DNA from: Symbiodinium natans
Taxonomy: Eukaryota; Sar; Dinophyceae; Suessiales; Symbiodiniaceae
Length of the DNA: 64,000 nt
NCBI GenBank assembly: GCA_905221605.1
Contig: CAJNDS010002748.1
Span: 124,001-188,000, forward strand
Direction: 5' to 3'
Shown: positions 44,101 through 54,577 of the stretch, one piece after another
How the letters are laid out: each line of letters opens with the position of its first letter
How positions within the stretch are numbered: the first letter of the stretch is position 1
Program-made: the position numbers and the translations under genes
Notes under the pieces: generated by a model
Seen by the model: only the letters and a program-made list of their open reading frames with translations
Databases searched by the model: none
Told to the model about the DNA's origin: nothing

Positions 44101-45316
44101 ACGCACGATGCTTCGTCTGCAGCAGTGTGCCGATGCGGACCACAAAAATGCTTTGCTGCTCCGCGCCCCAGGTTCAGGGGATGACAGCGCATACGCTTTG
44201 CAGGTGGGGCCGGGTAGTGCAGGGCATCGGGCGCCGGCAGCTCTGTGTTTCCATGCAAAAAGTCTCCATACGGAGTTCGGGGCATTCTGGTCAGAAGGCG
44301 CCGCTCTCCAAAACGAAGGACCGAGACTTTAAGAACTTTCCGCCTTATTGGGAGTGCAGATCATGTTGTAGAAAAGCCGAACATGCAGATCAGAACTCCA
44401 AGCACCGGGCTTCCTTGCAGGTTCCAGGTCGTGCGGAGGTTTTGAAGTTGTTTCTGGAGATGATTTTGAAGAGGATGTGGTTTCTTACTGTAAAAACAGC
44501 TTCAGGGTCAATGGGGGTTAGCGGTTAGAGTGGCGCTCCCCGGTGATCCCCGGTGCAGGTGGACCAGAACAACAACCTGGTGGTTGCAGGCGCAACCGGA
44601 AGCTCTCTGGACGGGCACAGCAACGCCGGCTTTTCGGACGTTTTCCTTATGAGCTTCACAAACACCGGCACCTGGCGATGGACAACCCAGCGTGGAGGCT
44701 CCAGGGCCTTTCTCACGCACAATGCTTCGTCTGCAGCAGTGTGCCGATGCGGACCACAAATATGCATTGCTGCTCCGCGCCCCAGGCTCAAGTTATGACA
44801 GCGCAAACGCTTTGCAGGTGGGGCCGGGTAGTGCAGGGCATCGGGCTGTGAGGCCGGCAGCGCTGTGTTTCCATGCAAAAAGTCTCCATACGGAGTTCGG
44901 GGCATTCTAGTCAGAAGGCGCCGCTCTCCAAAACGAAGGACCGAGACTTTCAGAACTTTCCGCCTTGTTGGGAGTGCAGATAATGTTGGAAAGAAGCTGA
45001 AAATGCAGATCAGAACTCCAAGCACCGGGCTTCTTTGCAGGTTCCAGGTCGTGCGGAGGCTTGGAAGTTGTTCCTGGAGATGATTTTGAAGAGGATGTGG
45101 TTTCTTATTGTTAAAACAGCTGCAGGGTCAATGGGGGTTAGCGGTTAGAGTGGCCCTCCCCGGTGATCCCCGGTGCAGGTGGACAAGGACAACAACCTGG
45201 TGGTTGCAGGGCACACCTCCAGCTCTCTCGACAGCTTTGTCGACGGGCACAGCAACGCCGGCGGTTACGACATTTTCCTTATGAGCTTCGAGGCTTGTGA
45301 AGGGGCATCAATGTAA
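41110..45316 (+). CDS. Secreted seven-repeat beta-propeller (SBBP-like) protein, 15 exons
   Basis: Exons: 41110-41182, 41268-41299, 41799-41937, 42026-42057, 42415-42553, 42643-42674, 43019-43157, 43246-43277, 43334-43481, 43570-43601, 43945-44083, 44172-44203, 44559-44697, 44786-44817, 45179-45316. They total 1278 bases, one open frame of 425 residues plus TAA. Residues 1-16 (MLLCALLPALVGAASP) form a signal peptide, so the protein enters the secretory path. Seven repeats follow; each long exon encodes V-D-x-(D/N)-N-N-L-V-V-A-G ... SLDGHSNAG ... DVFLMSFTNTG, then TWRWTTQRG, and each 32-base exon encodes G-S-x-x-D-x-A-x-A-L-Q. This resembles SBBP beta-propeller repeats. Exon 1 supplies WTAQRGGSGQDEVHALQ, exactly the part missing from the last repeat, as expected for Velcro closure of a seven-bladed ring. 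All AG acceptors are followed by G; ten of 14 donors are GC, four GT. Ligand unknown. Confidence 0.85.
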
Positions 45317-45361
45317 ACTTTCCTGTTGGGCTGGCGCTCTCGACGTGTGAGCGTGGGCAAG

Positions 45362-45735
45362 TTAGCATTGCTGTGATCGCGTAGGATCCGCGATGAATAA
45401 TCGCACGAAACAGTTGCCTTTGTGAGGCTTTTCAATCACACCCGACAGCTGCAGTCCTCCAAGAAATATTTCTGAGCATACGCATTCACGGTCTTCATAA
45501 CCACCATGCTTGCCCCTGCTCTTGGCCTTCCGGACAGCCTGCGCTTCCATCCACACACCTTTCGCCTTTTCCAGGGCGGTCACAGCTCCAAAGCCACGTC
45601 GCGCAAGTGCATCGGTCCATGTCCTGTGTGCCTCCAAGGCCAACGCTTCCGCCCTCTTCTCATCTGAGCCTCCTGAAGCTTCTCGTCGTCGACGTTGCTT
45701 TCCTCGTTCGCAGAGTCCCCCTGCCTCATACTACT
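45362..45735 (-). CDS. Possible minus-strand exon, unknown protein
   Basis: Reading leftward from a stop near 45735, the frame gives ASGGSDEKRAEALALEAHRT, WTDALARRGFGAVTALEKAK and MEAQAVRKAKSRGKHGGYED, then weaker text to 45362. The Lys/Arg/Glu/Ala helix-like composition is more natural than that of the plus frames. It lies just downstream of, and convergent with, the propeller gene. No family recognised. Confidence 0.35.
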
Positions 45736-45739
45736 CCAC

Positions 45740-48000
45740 CGGTCCTGCTACTGGTAGTCGGCGGTGTGGTGCTGCTCGTCATACTCTGCACCGTGAAGCC
45801 TCCATGACCGGCCGTGCCTCGATGTCCAAGTAGCTGCTTATCCCACAGACTCTGCGATGCGGACGCCGCCACAGATCTATGAAGTCCGAGCTGTTTGTCG
45901 TTGTGCTGAGGATGTCACGCATGGCAGATTGCACCATCCTGGAAGAACGCCTACAAGGAACGAATCCGCCACGGAGAGTAATGTTGTCCTCGCTTTGGTG
46001 TGTAGGGTCATGTAGGGGCCCCCCCTCTGCCCCTGAACAATCGAAGCTGGTTTTTGCTCTCTTTACACGGTCCGGGGATTTTATATGGTTTCAACAGGGA
46101 TGAGCTTAGATGAGTTTAGAAGGGACAGCGAACTTGGCAATCGATTGTAAAGGGCGGGGCACGGAATTTTCTTACGACGTCCCGACGATTTGACTTAATT
46201 CGGGATCCCACCGGGCACCCCCAAACAGTCAGGGTGCCAATCCCGGCCCATCTGACTTTAAACAGAGGGCCCCCACGAAAGCGAGTGCAACATTACGGGT
46301 TTTAAAGCCCCCCACAGCCGGCATTATCCCTTCCTGCGAATGTAAAAATGGGTTTTAAATTCGCAAGGTTGGGTTGTGGCAACCCTCTCTTACGAATCCA
46401 AAAAGTGACTTTGTAGCTTTCTGAGATGATCTCTGAGATGATCGTTTTCTGGTGGTTTTGCCCCTTGCGAAGTCAATATCGGCCTGAATTTGAGTTCATA
46501 AAAAGGTTTAGAAGGGGAGTTGCGCCCCACTGGATGCACTAGTAGCACGGTTGTTATCATCGTGCGGGCATGGACACTCTGGCCAACGGATGCAAAGCTA
46601 TCATGGATGGTCTCATCGTGCGGGCATAGAGGCTCTAGCAAACCTATGTGCTGTTTCAAAGACATTGCCATCGTGCGGGCATGGATGCTTTTCCAATGGA
46701 TGCACTGGTAGCATGGATGTTATTATCGCGTGGGCGGGCATGGATGCTCTGGACAATGCATGTACATGCAACAGCGAGTGGATGCACTGGTAGCACGGAC
46801 ATTATCATCGTGAGCATGGATGCTCTGGCCAATGGATGCATTGGTAGCTTGGACGATAGCGCCGTACCAGAAACCCAGAAGCACAGAAACAGATAGCGAA
46901 GAACACAGCAACCAAAAACCACAAAGCACACAATAAACAGGTATATAAATCACACAAACGAACAAAACAATCAAGAAGCCATTGTGCGGTAAAACCCCCA
47001 TGTGCACAAAGGAGAAGTGAGCCTTGATTCGAAAGCAGTTCATATTGGCGGTCGAACTACACGTATAACCGTAGCGGGCCATTCAAAGAAGTTTACCTGG
47101 GCTTCTAAGCCCTATATTGTAGCTTTCGATCCTTGAGGCGCAACTGCATCGCCTTGCAGGAACATGCGTGGACAAATCAGCCGGCCAGCAATATCTTCAT
47201 CTCTGGATTGCGCGAGCACATTAGCGGTAGCATGTTCGCTAATTTACTGACAGTGGACTAAGCCCAATCTCTGCATGTTTGAGCCTGCCCTCATGCAGAA
47301 ATCAAAAGCAGGTGCTTTAAACAGGGGCCAAAGTTCTAAATGCTGAGATATCGTGGTCTTGTATCGAATGCGAAACATCCGAACACAAATGCGGATGTTT
47401 AAGCAGAGGATGAGTTTCGAGGAAGCGCGGACCAAGCACTACAGTACATGCAGCGCATGTCCGCAATCATTCATGTACGGGCATGAAGCAGGCGACAGAA
47501 GCGCGTCGGCTGTAACTACTGAAAGGCCACATGCAACAAGCGGACAGTCACTCGCCGCTGAAGCTTGTTTTGCAATGCGCGCCCCGGCTAATTAGGCATG
47601 TTCATGTGGAAATTGCCTCTACAAGGGATTGCAGCCAGATCTGCATAGGTGCTTATAAGCAAGGGCTAGATGGCTAGATGGTGCTTGTGCGTATTGTGCT
47701 TGGCATCAGCAACGACACACCATGTCCACGTCCGACAACTGTTGCGCTCCACATGAGTGCTCCGCCCTGTCTACAGCTGCGCGGTCCCACACTGATGTTA
47801 GCGCGCGCGGCAGAGAGGCATGCTGGGGGGCAGGAAGCCTACAGCTAGGTATTGCAGCATTGTGCCCTGCGTATCTTGGATACTGATGAGTCAATTCTGG
47901 GCATTGTGGCCTTAGACGACAACTGTCAAAGGCAAATCGCCAGGTCACCTGGTCAGAATACGAGACTAACGAGGAAAAGGCTGGAAAGCTTTTGCGCGCG
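45740..48000. other. No gene seen
   Basis: Contains the minisatellite at 46528-46860, and G+C-rich sequence with CCCGGG/GGGCCC near 46140-46300. The rest is anonymous short ORFs. Confidence 0.5.
46528..46860 (+). repeat. GGATGCACTGGTAGCA / CGTGCGGGCATGGATGCTCT minisatellite
   Basis: Four to five imperfect copies of a 60-100 bp unit (GGATGCACTGGTAGCACGG, TTATCATCGTGCGGGCATGG, ATGCTCTGGCCAAT). Confidence 0.85.
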
Positions 48001-48018
48001 GTTAGATGACCTCATGAA

Positions 48019-48545
48019 TCAAGCTTGGACATGCTGCCACGCCGTGGTATTGTCCCTTCCAAGGAATCCGTGCAAGAACTCCAGAACCTGTAGGATCCGC
48101 GTCTTTCCGGGCCCCTCCCCCTGCCCCTCCTGGGCCATGGCGTGGGGGCTTTTGGCGACTTCCCGCTTGGAATCTTTTGCTGTCCTTTTTGGAAAACAGG
48201 TCAAGAAATGAATCGATGAAAGCACTTTCTTACAAAGGCTTGGGCTGTCAAGATCAATCGGCTCAACCTCTGGCCTCAATGCCACCTTGAAAAAAGTGAT
48301 GCAGCCTTCACGCTGCAGTTGTTCAATCAATGCACAATCACGCTTGAAACTCGCACCTTCCTCAGTTCTGTGCACGAGCGCAAGTCAGTCAAAGGGCAAC
48401 GCTTCCTCGATGCAGGCTTCGGCACCTTGGAACTTGAATTCCTTTTTAAGGTCCTCGCTTCTCAGACACTTCTCCCCAAACTGCAACACTTGCAAGACGC
48501 TGCTGGAATGCTTGTTCAAAGCCCGAGAGAGAGAGAGAGAGAGAG
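48019..48545 (-). CDS. Possible minus-strand exon with in-frame TGA
   Basis: Reading leftward, a (TC)n tract (complement of 48526-48545) is followed by ATTCCAG and then SVLQVLQFGEKCLRSEDLKK, EFKFQGAEACIEEALPFD, a TGA codon, and in the same frame GASFKRDCALIEQLQREGC, TFFKVALRPEVEPIDLDSPS and LCKKVLSSIHF. Both sides of the TGA look coding, so this is a pseudogene stop, a selenocysteine codon, or a short intron. The (TC)n plus AG could serve as the acceptor of the first exon. Family not recognised. Confidence 0.38.
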
Positions 48546-48939
48546 TACTGTACCCTTTGCCAACCCACTTCGGGTTTAGAAACAGAAGCTGTTCTAAGTT
48601 AAGTAGAACACACCTAGACCTAGCTGGTCCTTGAGGGCTTCGCAAGAGGCTGCGGTAGTCGTGGTGACTACACAGCTGTGCACAGTACTGCGATGCCGAA
48701 GGATCCGAAGGGAGAGCCGCCACAACAGATACTTAGATCCCTGGAACTTTCCACGCCTGAGCCCCTGAACGGATCCCGCCGCGCAAGAACCAAGAAACTT
48801 CCACAAGACGTGTCAAGAAGCTGGGCTTTCCCACGCTCCACTGCCACAAAAAACTTTTGAACCAACTACGACTACAGTAGTCGCGACAAAGCTTTTCAAC
48901 TATACAAAGGTTTTGGTATGCCAAAATCGTAAACATTCC

Positions 48940-49929
48940 TTCTCCTTCTGCTTCTCCTTCTCCCTCTCTCCTTTTTCTCTTTTTTTTTCTCTCTCTCTCT
49001 CTCTCTTTCTCCTTCTCTCTTTCTCTCTCCTTCTCTCTCCTTCTCTCTCTCTATCTCTCCTTCTCTTTCTCTCTCTCTCCTCTCTCTCTCTCTCCTTTCT
49101 CTCCTTTCTCTCCTCTCTTTCTCCTCTCTTTCTCCTCTCTTTCTCCTCTCTCTCTCTCTCTCTCCTCTCTCTCCTCTCTCTCCTCTCTTTCTCCTCTCTC
49201 TGTCCTCTCTCTCCTCCTCTCTCTCTCCGCTCTCTCTCCTCTCTCTCTCCTCGCTTTCCTCTCTCTCTCTCTCTCTCTCTTTCCTTTTCTTTCCTCTCTC
49301 TCTCTCTCCTCTCTCTCCTCTCTTTCTCCTCTCTCTGTCCTCTCTCTCCTCTCTCTCTTCTCTCTTTCCTCTCTCTCTTTCCTCTCTCTCTTTCCTCTCT
49401 CTCTTTCCTCTCTCTCTTTCCTCTCTCTCTTTCCTCTCTCTCTTTCCTCTCTCTCTTTCCTCTCTCTCTTTCCTCTCTCTCTTTCCTCTCTCTCTTTCCT
49501 CTCTCTCTTTCCTCTCTCTCTTTCCTCTCTCTCTTTCCTCGCTCTCTTTCCTCGCTCTCTTTCCTCTCTCTCTTTCCTCTCTCTCTTTCCTCTCTCTCTT
49601 TCCTCTCTTTCTTTCCTCTCTCTCTTTCCTNNNNNNNNNNNNNNNNNNNNNNNNNNNNNNNNNNNNNNNNNNNNNNNNNNNNNNNNNNNNNNNNNNNNNN
49701 NNNNNNNNNNNNNNNNNNNNNNNNNNNNNNTCTCTCTCTTCTCTCTCTCTCCTCTCTCTCTCCTCTCTCTCTCCTCTCTCTCTCCTCTCTCTCTCCTCTC
49801 TCTCTCCTCTCTCTCTCTCTCTTCTCTCTCTCCTCTCTCACCTCTCTCTCCTTTCTCTCTCCTCGCTCTCCTCTCTCCTCGCTCTCCTCTCTCGCCTCCC
49901 CCCTCTCTCTCCTCTCTCTCCTCTCTCCC

Positions 49930-49969
<40 letters not shown>

Positions 49970-50215
49970 ACTCCCTCTCCTCCCTCTCCTCTCTCTCTCT
50001 CTCTCTCCTCTCTCCCCCCTCTCTCTTCTCTCTCTTCTCTCTCCTCCCTCTCCTCCCTCTCCTCCCTCTCCTCCCTCTCCTCCCTCTCCTCCCTCTCCTC
50101 CCTCTCCTCCCTCTCCTCCCTCTCCTCCCTCTCCTCCCTCTCCTCCCTCTCCTCGCTTTGCCCTCTCCTCCCTTCTCTTTCTCTCTCCTCTCTCTGCTCT
50201 CCTCTGTGAAGAGCA
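48940..50215. repeat. 1.27 kb polypyrimidine (CT-rich) tract
   Basis: Almost pure C/T on the plus strand. Local periods change along it: TCTCTCTCTTTCC units (49370-49630), CTCCTCTCTCT (49740-49860) and CTCCCTCTCCTC (50040-50155). The long Leu/Ser and Arg/Glu ORFs over it are meaningless. It contains the gap 49631-49730. Confidence 0.97.
49631..49730. other. Assembly gap, 100 N
   Basis: Exactly 100 N, the usual placeholder for unknown length, inside the CT-rich tract. The true size of the tract is therefore unknown. Confidence 0.99.
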
Positions 50216-50219
50216 AAGA

Positions 50220-51179
50220 AAGAACAGAGAACAGAAAGGAAGAGAGAAGATGGAGGAAGATGGGGAGAGAAGAAAGGCGAAGATCTCCATCGCGACTTGT
50301 CTGAGCAAAGTGGGCCGAGGAAAGTCCTGCGCTTGCGTTAAGGCTTGAAGTTTTTGTGCTTGTTCGAGGTGCTGCCGCCAGACTTGATCGGCACAGTTCA
50401 GGGGGAGGCGTGGCCGACGCATGAAATTTCTGTGTCGTGTGCAAGATTTAGGGTTAGCAGGCCTGCCCGGCCCTGAAAACATGTTCCAACAGCATAGGAC
50501 TTGGAACTGCCGCTGTTCCGAGCTCACGCTACGATGGGTTAGGTTAAGAGATGGGCTCTACGGCTTGGCTATACTTGTAGATATCATAACTGTATCCATG
50601 TGTATGAGCTTCTTTTGCAGACCTGCATGCCAGTATGCCATGGCATGGGGACTCGTGCTGCGGTGTTGCTGATGTCGTCGTCATCGGCCATGGTGCTGGG
50701 TGTCGCGCGTTCTCACAGAGGATGCTCAAGTGGTGAGCAATAGCTGATATAGCATGATATAGCTAGTGTGCAACGAACCTGACAAACTGAATTGCAAGCC
50801 AGCAAAACCCGACACGATGCACGTTGTCCGAATGCATATGCCAATAGCACGGCAGCCACGAGACACTGACTTGTTTTGCAGGTCCTGAGCGGGTCTTTTC
50901 GGGTCCTGATCGACCAGGCTGGGGCTCCTGCAAGTGACTTTGCCCCTCGCATCTCTCGCCAGTAAGGGGCTGGAGCTTTTGTGTTTCGGGGGGTCGGGGC
51001 GAGTTGCTAGGAAGTTACGATCGCAGCTCCGCATTCTCCCAGCATCTCCAAACCAGCTTTCTGAGATCTGGCAGGGCGTGTCGAGTCGATTTGAAAGCAC
51101 ATCCGTCGGAAATGTCGCAGCCGCAGAGATCGTGCCAATTGCGAACCCAACGCAGACGCAGTGTCATGGCTTTGAGGAA
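50220..51179. other. No gene seen
   Basis: Short ORFs in both orientations with no recognisable motif. Confidence 0.5.
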
Positions 51180-52735
51180 GGAGGAGGGTTGGAAGGAGCT
51201 ATGTACGGTTGTTGCGTGACAATCGGTATCTGCTGTGGTTGGACGCTAGCAAGCTCGGAAAGTTTGCCGAAGAACCTCAGACTTCAAAAGCACTGAACAA
51301 AGCCGCCCAGGATGGAGCTGAACTTCAGGCTGTCTGCCAATGCGAAACCGGACACCACAGCAACTCGGCTTGCTTTGCACCGATGGCCGGCAAGCCGCCA
51401 TCGCCATGTCAACGTAGGTGGGTGACAATGACAGCTACTTCTGCATGCAACTTAGTGCCTCTTCTTGAACCCTCCAAAAGCCAAAAGCCTTCGAATTGTT
51501 GCGAAAGCCAAAGCTCCGATATCAACGTTTCATGCTGCTAGGGATGATTGAGGGGAAGAAGATTCTAGGGCACAGCATGCCATGTTAATAGATGGATATA
51601 TGATATATTCAATAGCCTGCCTGGAAGGATGCCTGCTGGTGAGGGATAAGCCGGCTTGTGCAACCACCACAAATTTTTCCGGCTACCCTGTCCCAAAGGC
51701 TAACACATTCCGGTCTGAGGTGCTCGTACCATCATCGATTCTGCCGGCAACTGGCCGCAGGCTCTTTATAGTCGTGACAGAGGCGCTTGCTGCATGCTTT
51801 TGAGATAGAGTCAAAGAGAGTGGTTCCCCGAATGTCCTGAGCCCAGAGTAACATCTCCTCGTTCGTCCAGAGTCGGCATCGCGACCCTCACTGTCAGGTT
51901 GCGCCAGAGTTCTCGCAGCTGCTGCCTACCTCCGGACTAGTGAATAACTTCCAGGCCCTCCAGAAAGGTTCACCTTCATGTGTTGCTTGCAAGTACCAGC
52001 TGTCTCGACCCCTGCACCCCGCTTATGAGCACATTGGAGGGGATTTACCAATAAGTGCTACCTGATAGTTGGGTTCTCAGGCCAATGTCACTGTGACCTC
52101 GCCACTATTGGTACTGTCCTTTGCGCGACAGGCTTCCTGGCTTGAAGCTTCTGCAAGCCTCAACGGGTCTTGAGATGACGATTGAAGGACAAACGAAGAA
52201 CAAGCCTCAGGTCCTTGAAAGTCTGGTGGTGCTGGACGTCACAACGGAGGCCGATGACCCCATCTTCTTTACGATGGCTGCGCGCGACCCGAAAGCCGGG
52301 GAGAGGCGCGGACCACTGCACATCTTGCTTGCCTGCAGCTTTATGCGACCCTCTGCAGGTGTGTGTGGTATGACGGGGCAGCAGGGATGTGGTCCGATGC
52401 TGGCCTGCAGCCGCTCTGCCGTGGGAGAGATTCAGAGAGTTTCGAGTGAACGCAGCCTGGGACAACTGGCCATGCTCAATCAAGGGCGCGTGTCTGTACA
52501 AGGTGCAGGTATGTCTGCGCGCGTCATTAAGCATGCTGCAGACCATGCCTGATTTAGAACCAGCCGGCATACTATGACTGCTTTATTCGAACATTTGGAT
52601 GCCACGGGAACATCATGCAGGAAAAATGAATTAGGAAAACGACTACATGCTCCTTGCTTATGCTTTGCTTGCCCCAGGCTGGTTTTCAACTACCAGCTGG
52701 ACCAGAAGGTGTGGTGCGCCACAACACACACATCC
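51180..52735 (+). CDS. Possible multi-exon gene, unknown function
   Basis: Several plus-strand segments look like exons. About 51180-51328 reads YVRLLRDNRYLLWLDASKLG and then FAEEPQTSKALNKAAQDGA, ending at CTTCAG/GCTGTC (GC donor). About 52160-52310 reads GLEMTIEGQTKNKPQVLESL and then VVLDVTTEADDPIFFTMA. About 52410-52500 reads WERFREFRVNAAWDNWP and ends GTACAAG/GTGCAG. About 52680-52735 reads VFNYQLDQKVWCATT. Order and strand agree, but the phases were not reconciled. No domain named; a cell-surface or jelly-roll-type protein is conceivable. Confidence 0.3.
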
Positions 52736-53280
52736 ATCTTCTCATTGATGGCGTTTCCTGAGACAGTGAACCTCAACAGCACGCGGGTGTGTTGGTTAAT
52801 TTGGTCAGCTGCTTGTGGACAGTTCCATGCTGCAGTATCGCACGCCGTATGGCTTTCGAAGCAGGCTAGTCGAGGTACTTGTTCCGTTGCAAGTTGGGGC
52901 ATGCAATTCAGGACTCAGGGTGGCAGTGGCAATGATGTGCTGCTGGTAATACTCGTACTCGTTGCAGCGGCATCCATGGTCATCAGCGGCATCGTCTCAT
53001 GTCCGCAAGGTACGCCATTGCGAGCTTCGTGTCCTCTCTGTTGCATACTACAGAATATGTCCAAGGTGGAGCTGCATGTAATCCCTCACTTCCCAGGTTG
53101 TGCTTGCCATGATCAGGCTCCGGGGCTGCATTGAAGGGTAGGTCTCACCATCCTCTGAACCCGTGAGGCACGAGCCAGTTGCGCAGATGTAAGCCACTCC
53201 ACTCTTCAGAACCTTTGGCTCGAAGCCCGTGCGACCGCCTGCTTCCCTTCCCCCGCCTCCCTCTGTCTCGCTTCTCTCGC

Positions 53281-53600
53281 CACCATGGAAAGCATGCCAA
53301 TTTCCGGAAACGGGGGTGGGGTGGGGGGGTTGATTACGTGCGAACAGGCGAATCACATGGTATTTGCAGTACTTTCTGCACCTCGTGACTAGTGCTGCGT
53401 GTTGGCCTTGCGTGAGGACCGTGGCTGAAATGTGTCCGTTCACAGAGGTTTTAGCTTGTCAAGAGGCCAAAGCCATGGTATTGTCGGCATTCCGTTTGTC
53501 CCACGAGGTCATTTTAGCTTTGCTGCCCGTCTGTTATGTCCCGTGTCGGCGGAACCTAGAAGGTATGCAAATTTCCGGAAATGGGGGTGGGGGGGAGCAG
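53281..53600 (+). repeat. Pair of ATTTCCGGAAAxGGGGGTGGGG motifs
   Basis: GGAAAGCATGCCAATTTCCGG ... G-run near 53287-53325, and AGAAGGTATGCAAATTTCCGG ... G-run near 53560-53600. The surrounding 52740-54570 sequence holds no accepted gene, apart from CCTAAACC telomere-type text at 53845-53868. Confidence 0.6.
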
Positions 53601-54577
53601 GGTGGGGAGGCGTCGTTTTGCGCACGGCATCCGTGCCTGGTCATACTTCTCACGCGCAGCTCGCTGCGGCGGTATTGGTTGGGCCGAGTTCACACCTACG
53701 ATTTGCAGGGTACCACCATACACCTCAAGCATTAGGTCATTGAGATTGTGCCTTTTGATTGAGGGAGTCCATTCAGTCTTCACGGCACAGCATGAAGCAT
53801 GAAGCATCGCACCTTTCAGACTTTAAGGTTTCGGGATGAGGAAACCCTAAACCTAAACCCTAAACCTTGAACGCAAGAGTACAAGTGCAGGCCCCGACCC
53901 TTCAGAAACCTACAATCCCTGTCCAAGTTCCCACAGTACTGTTGCAGGGACCGTATACAAACCCTCACAGTGCACGCGCAGGGACCGAGCCTTCACAACC
54001 CTCAATCCCTGTCTCAATTTCCAGAGTCCTGAAACCAATGTGCCTTCACAAGCCTCTTCATGAATGCCCAAAAAATATCCGCCCATTTTACCAACAAGAA
54101 GTTTTGCACTTTTTCGTCGAATGTCACCACACGTTGTTCTGTGATATCGTCTTGCATGTGTAGTGTACACATAGCACGGTTGTGTAGCTTGTACCTGCCC
54201 TGGCGCTTCTTGTTGCACCGCGCTAACGCATTCAAAACAGGCCGACGAAATCGTCTTTTTGTTTTTTCATGTGCACGTTCTTTACTGACCATTGTGTGGA
54301 CACAACCTCATGGGGAAAATCATTGGAAACTGACTTATCTTGCGCTGCGGGGAAATTAAAACATAGCAGAAAGCATGTGCAATCATCTGCAGTCATCAGT
54401 CGCAGCCTTGGGTGGCACTGAATGACAGATGCCTGCTCTGAGGAGAAGGACGGCCCCCCAAAGCGAAGAGGCCTCCCAGATCCTCCCAGCAGGAGTTGCT
54501 TGCTGCTGTTAGAGACGGCCTTCTGAAGCGGGGTTCGTTGTACCGCTGTAGTCCTGCTTCAAGAGGCCTCTCGGCAG

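Noticed and set aside
41837-44885. Repeated ORFs such as CRCGPQKCFAAPRP and ARCFVCSSVPMRTTKMLCCS across the propeller locus
   Set aside because: They lie in the 85-89 bp introns or out-of-frame continuations; splicing removes them and gives one clean frame.
48900-50304. Long Leu/Ser (plus) and Arg/Glu (minus) ORFs of 230-460 residues
   Set aside because: They are translations of the CT-rich tract and run through the N gap; no sequence complexity.
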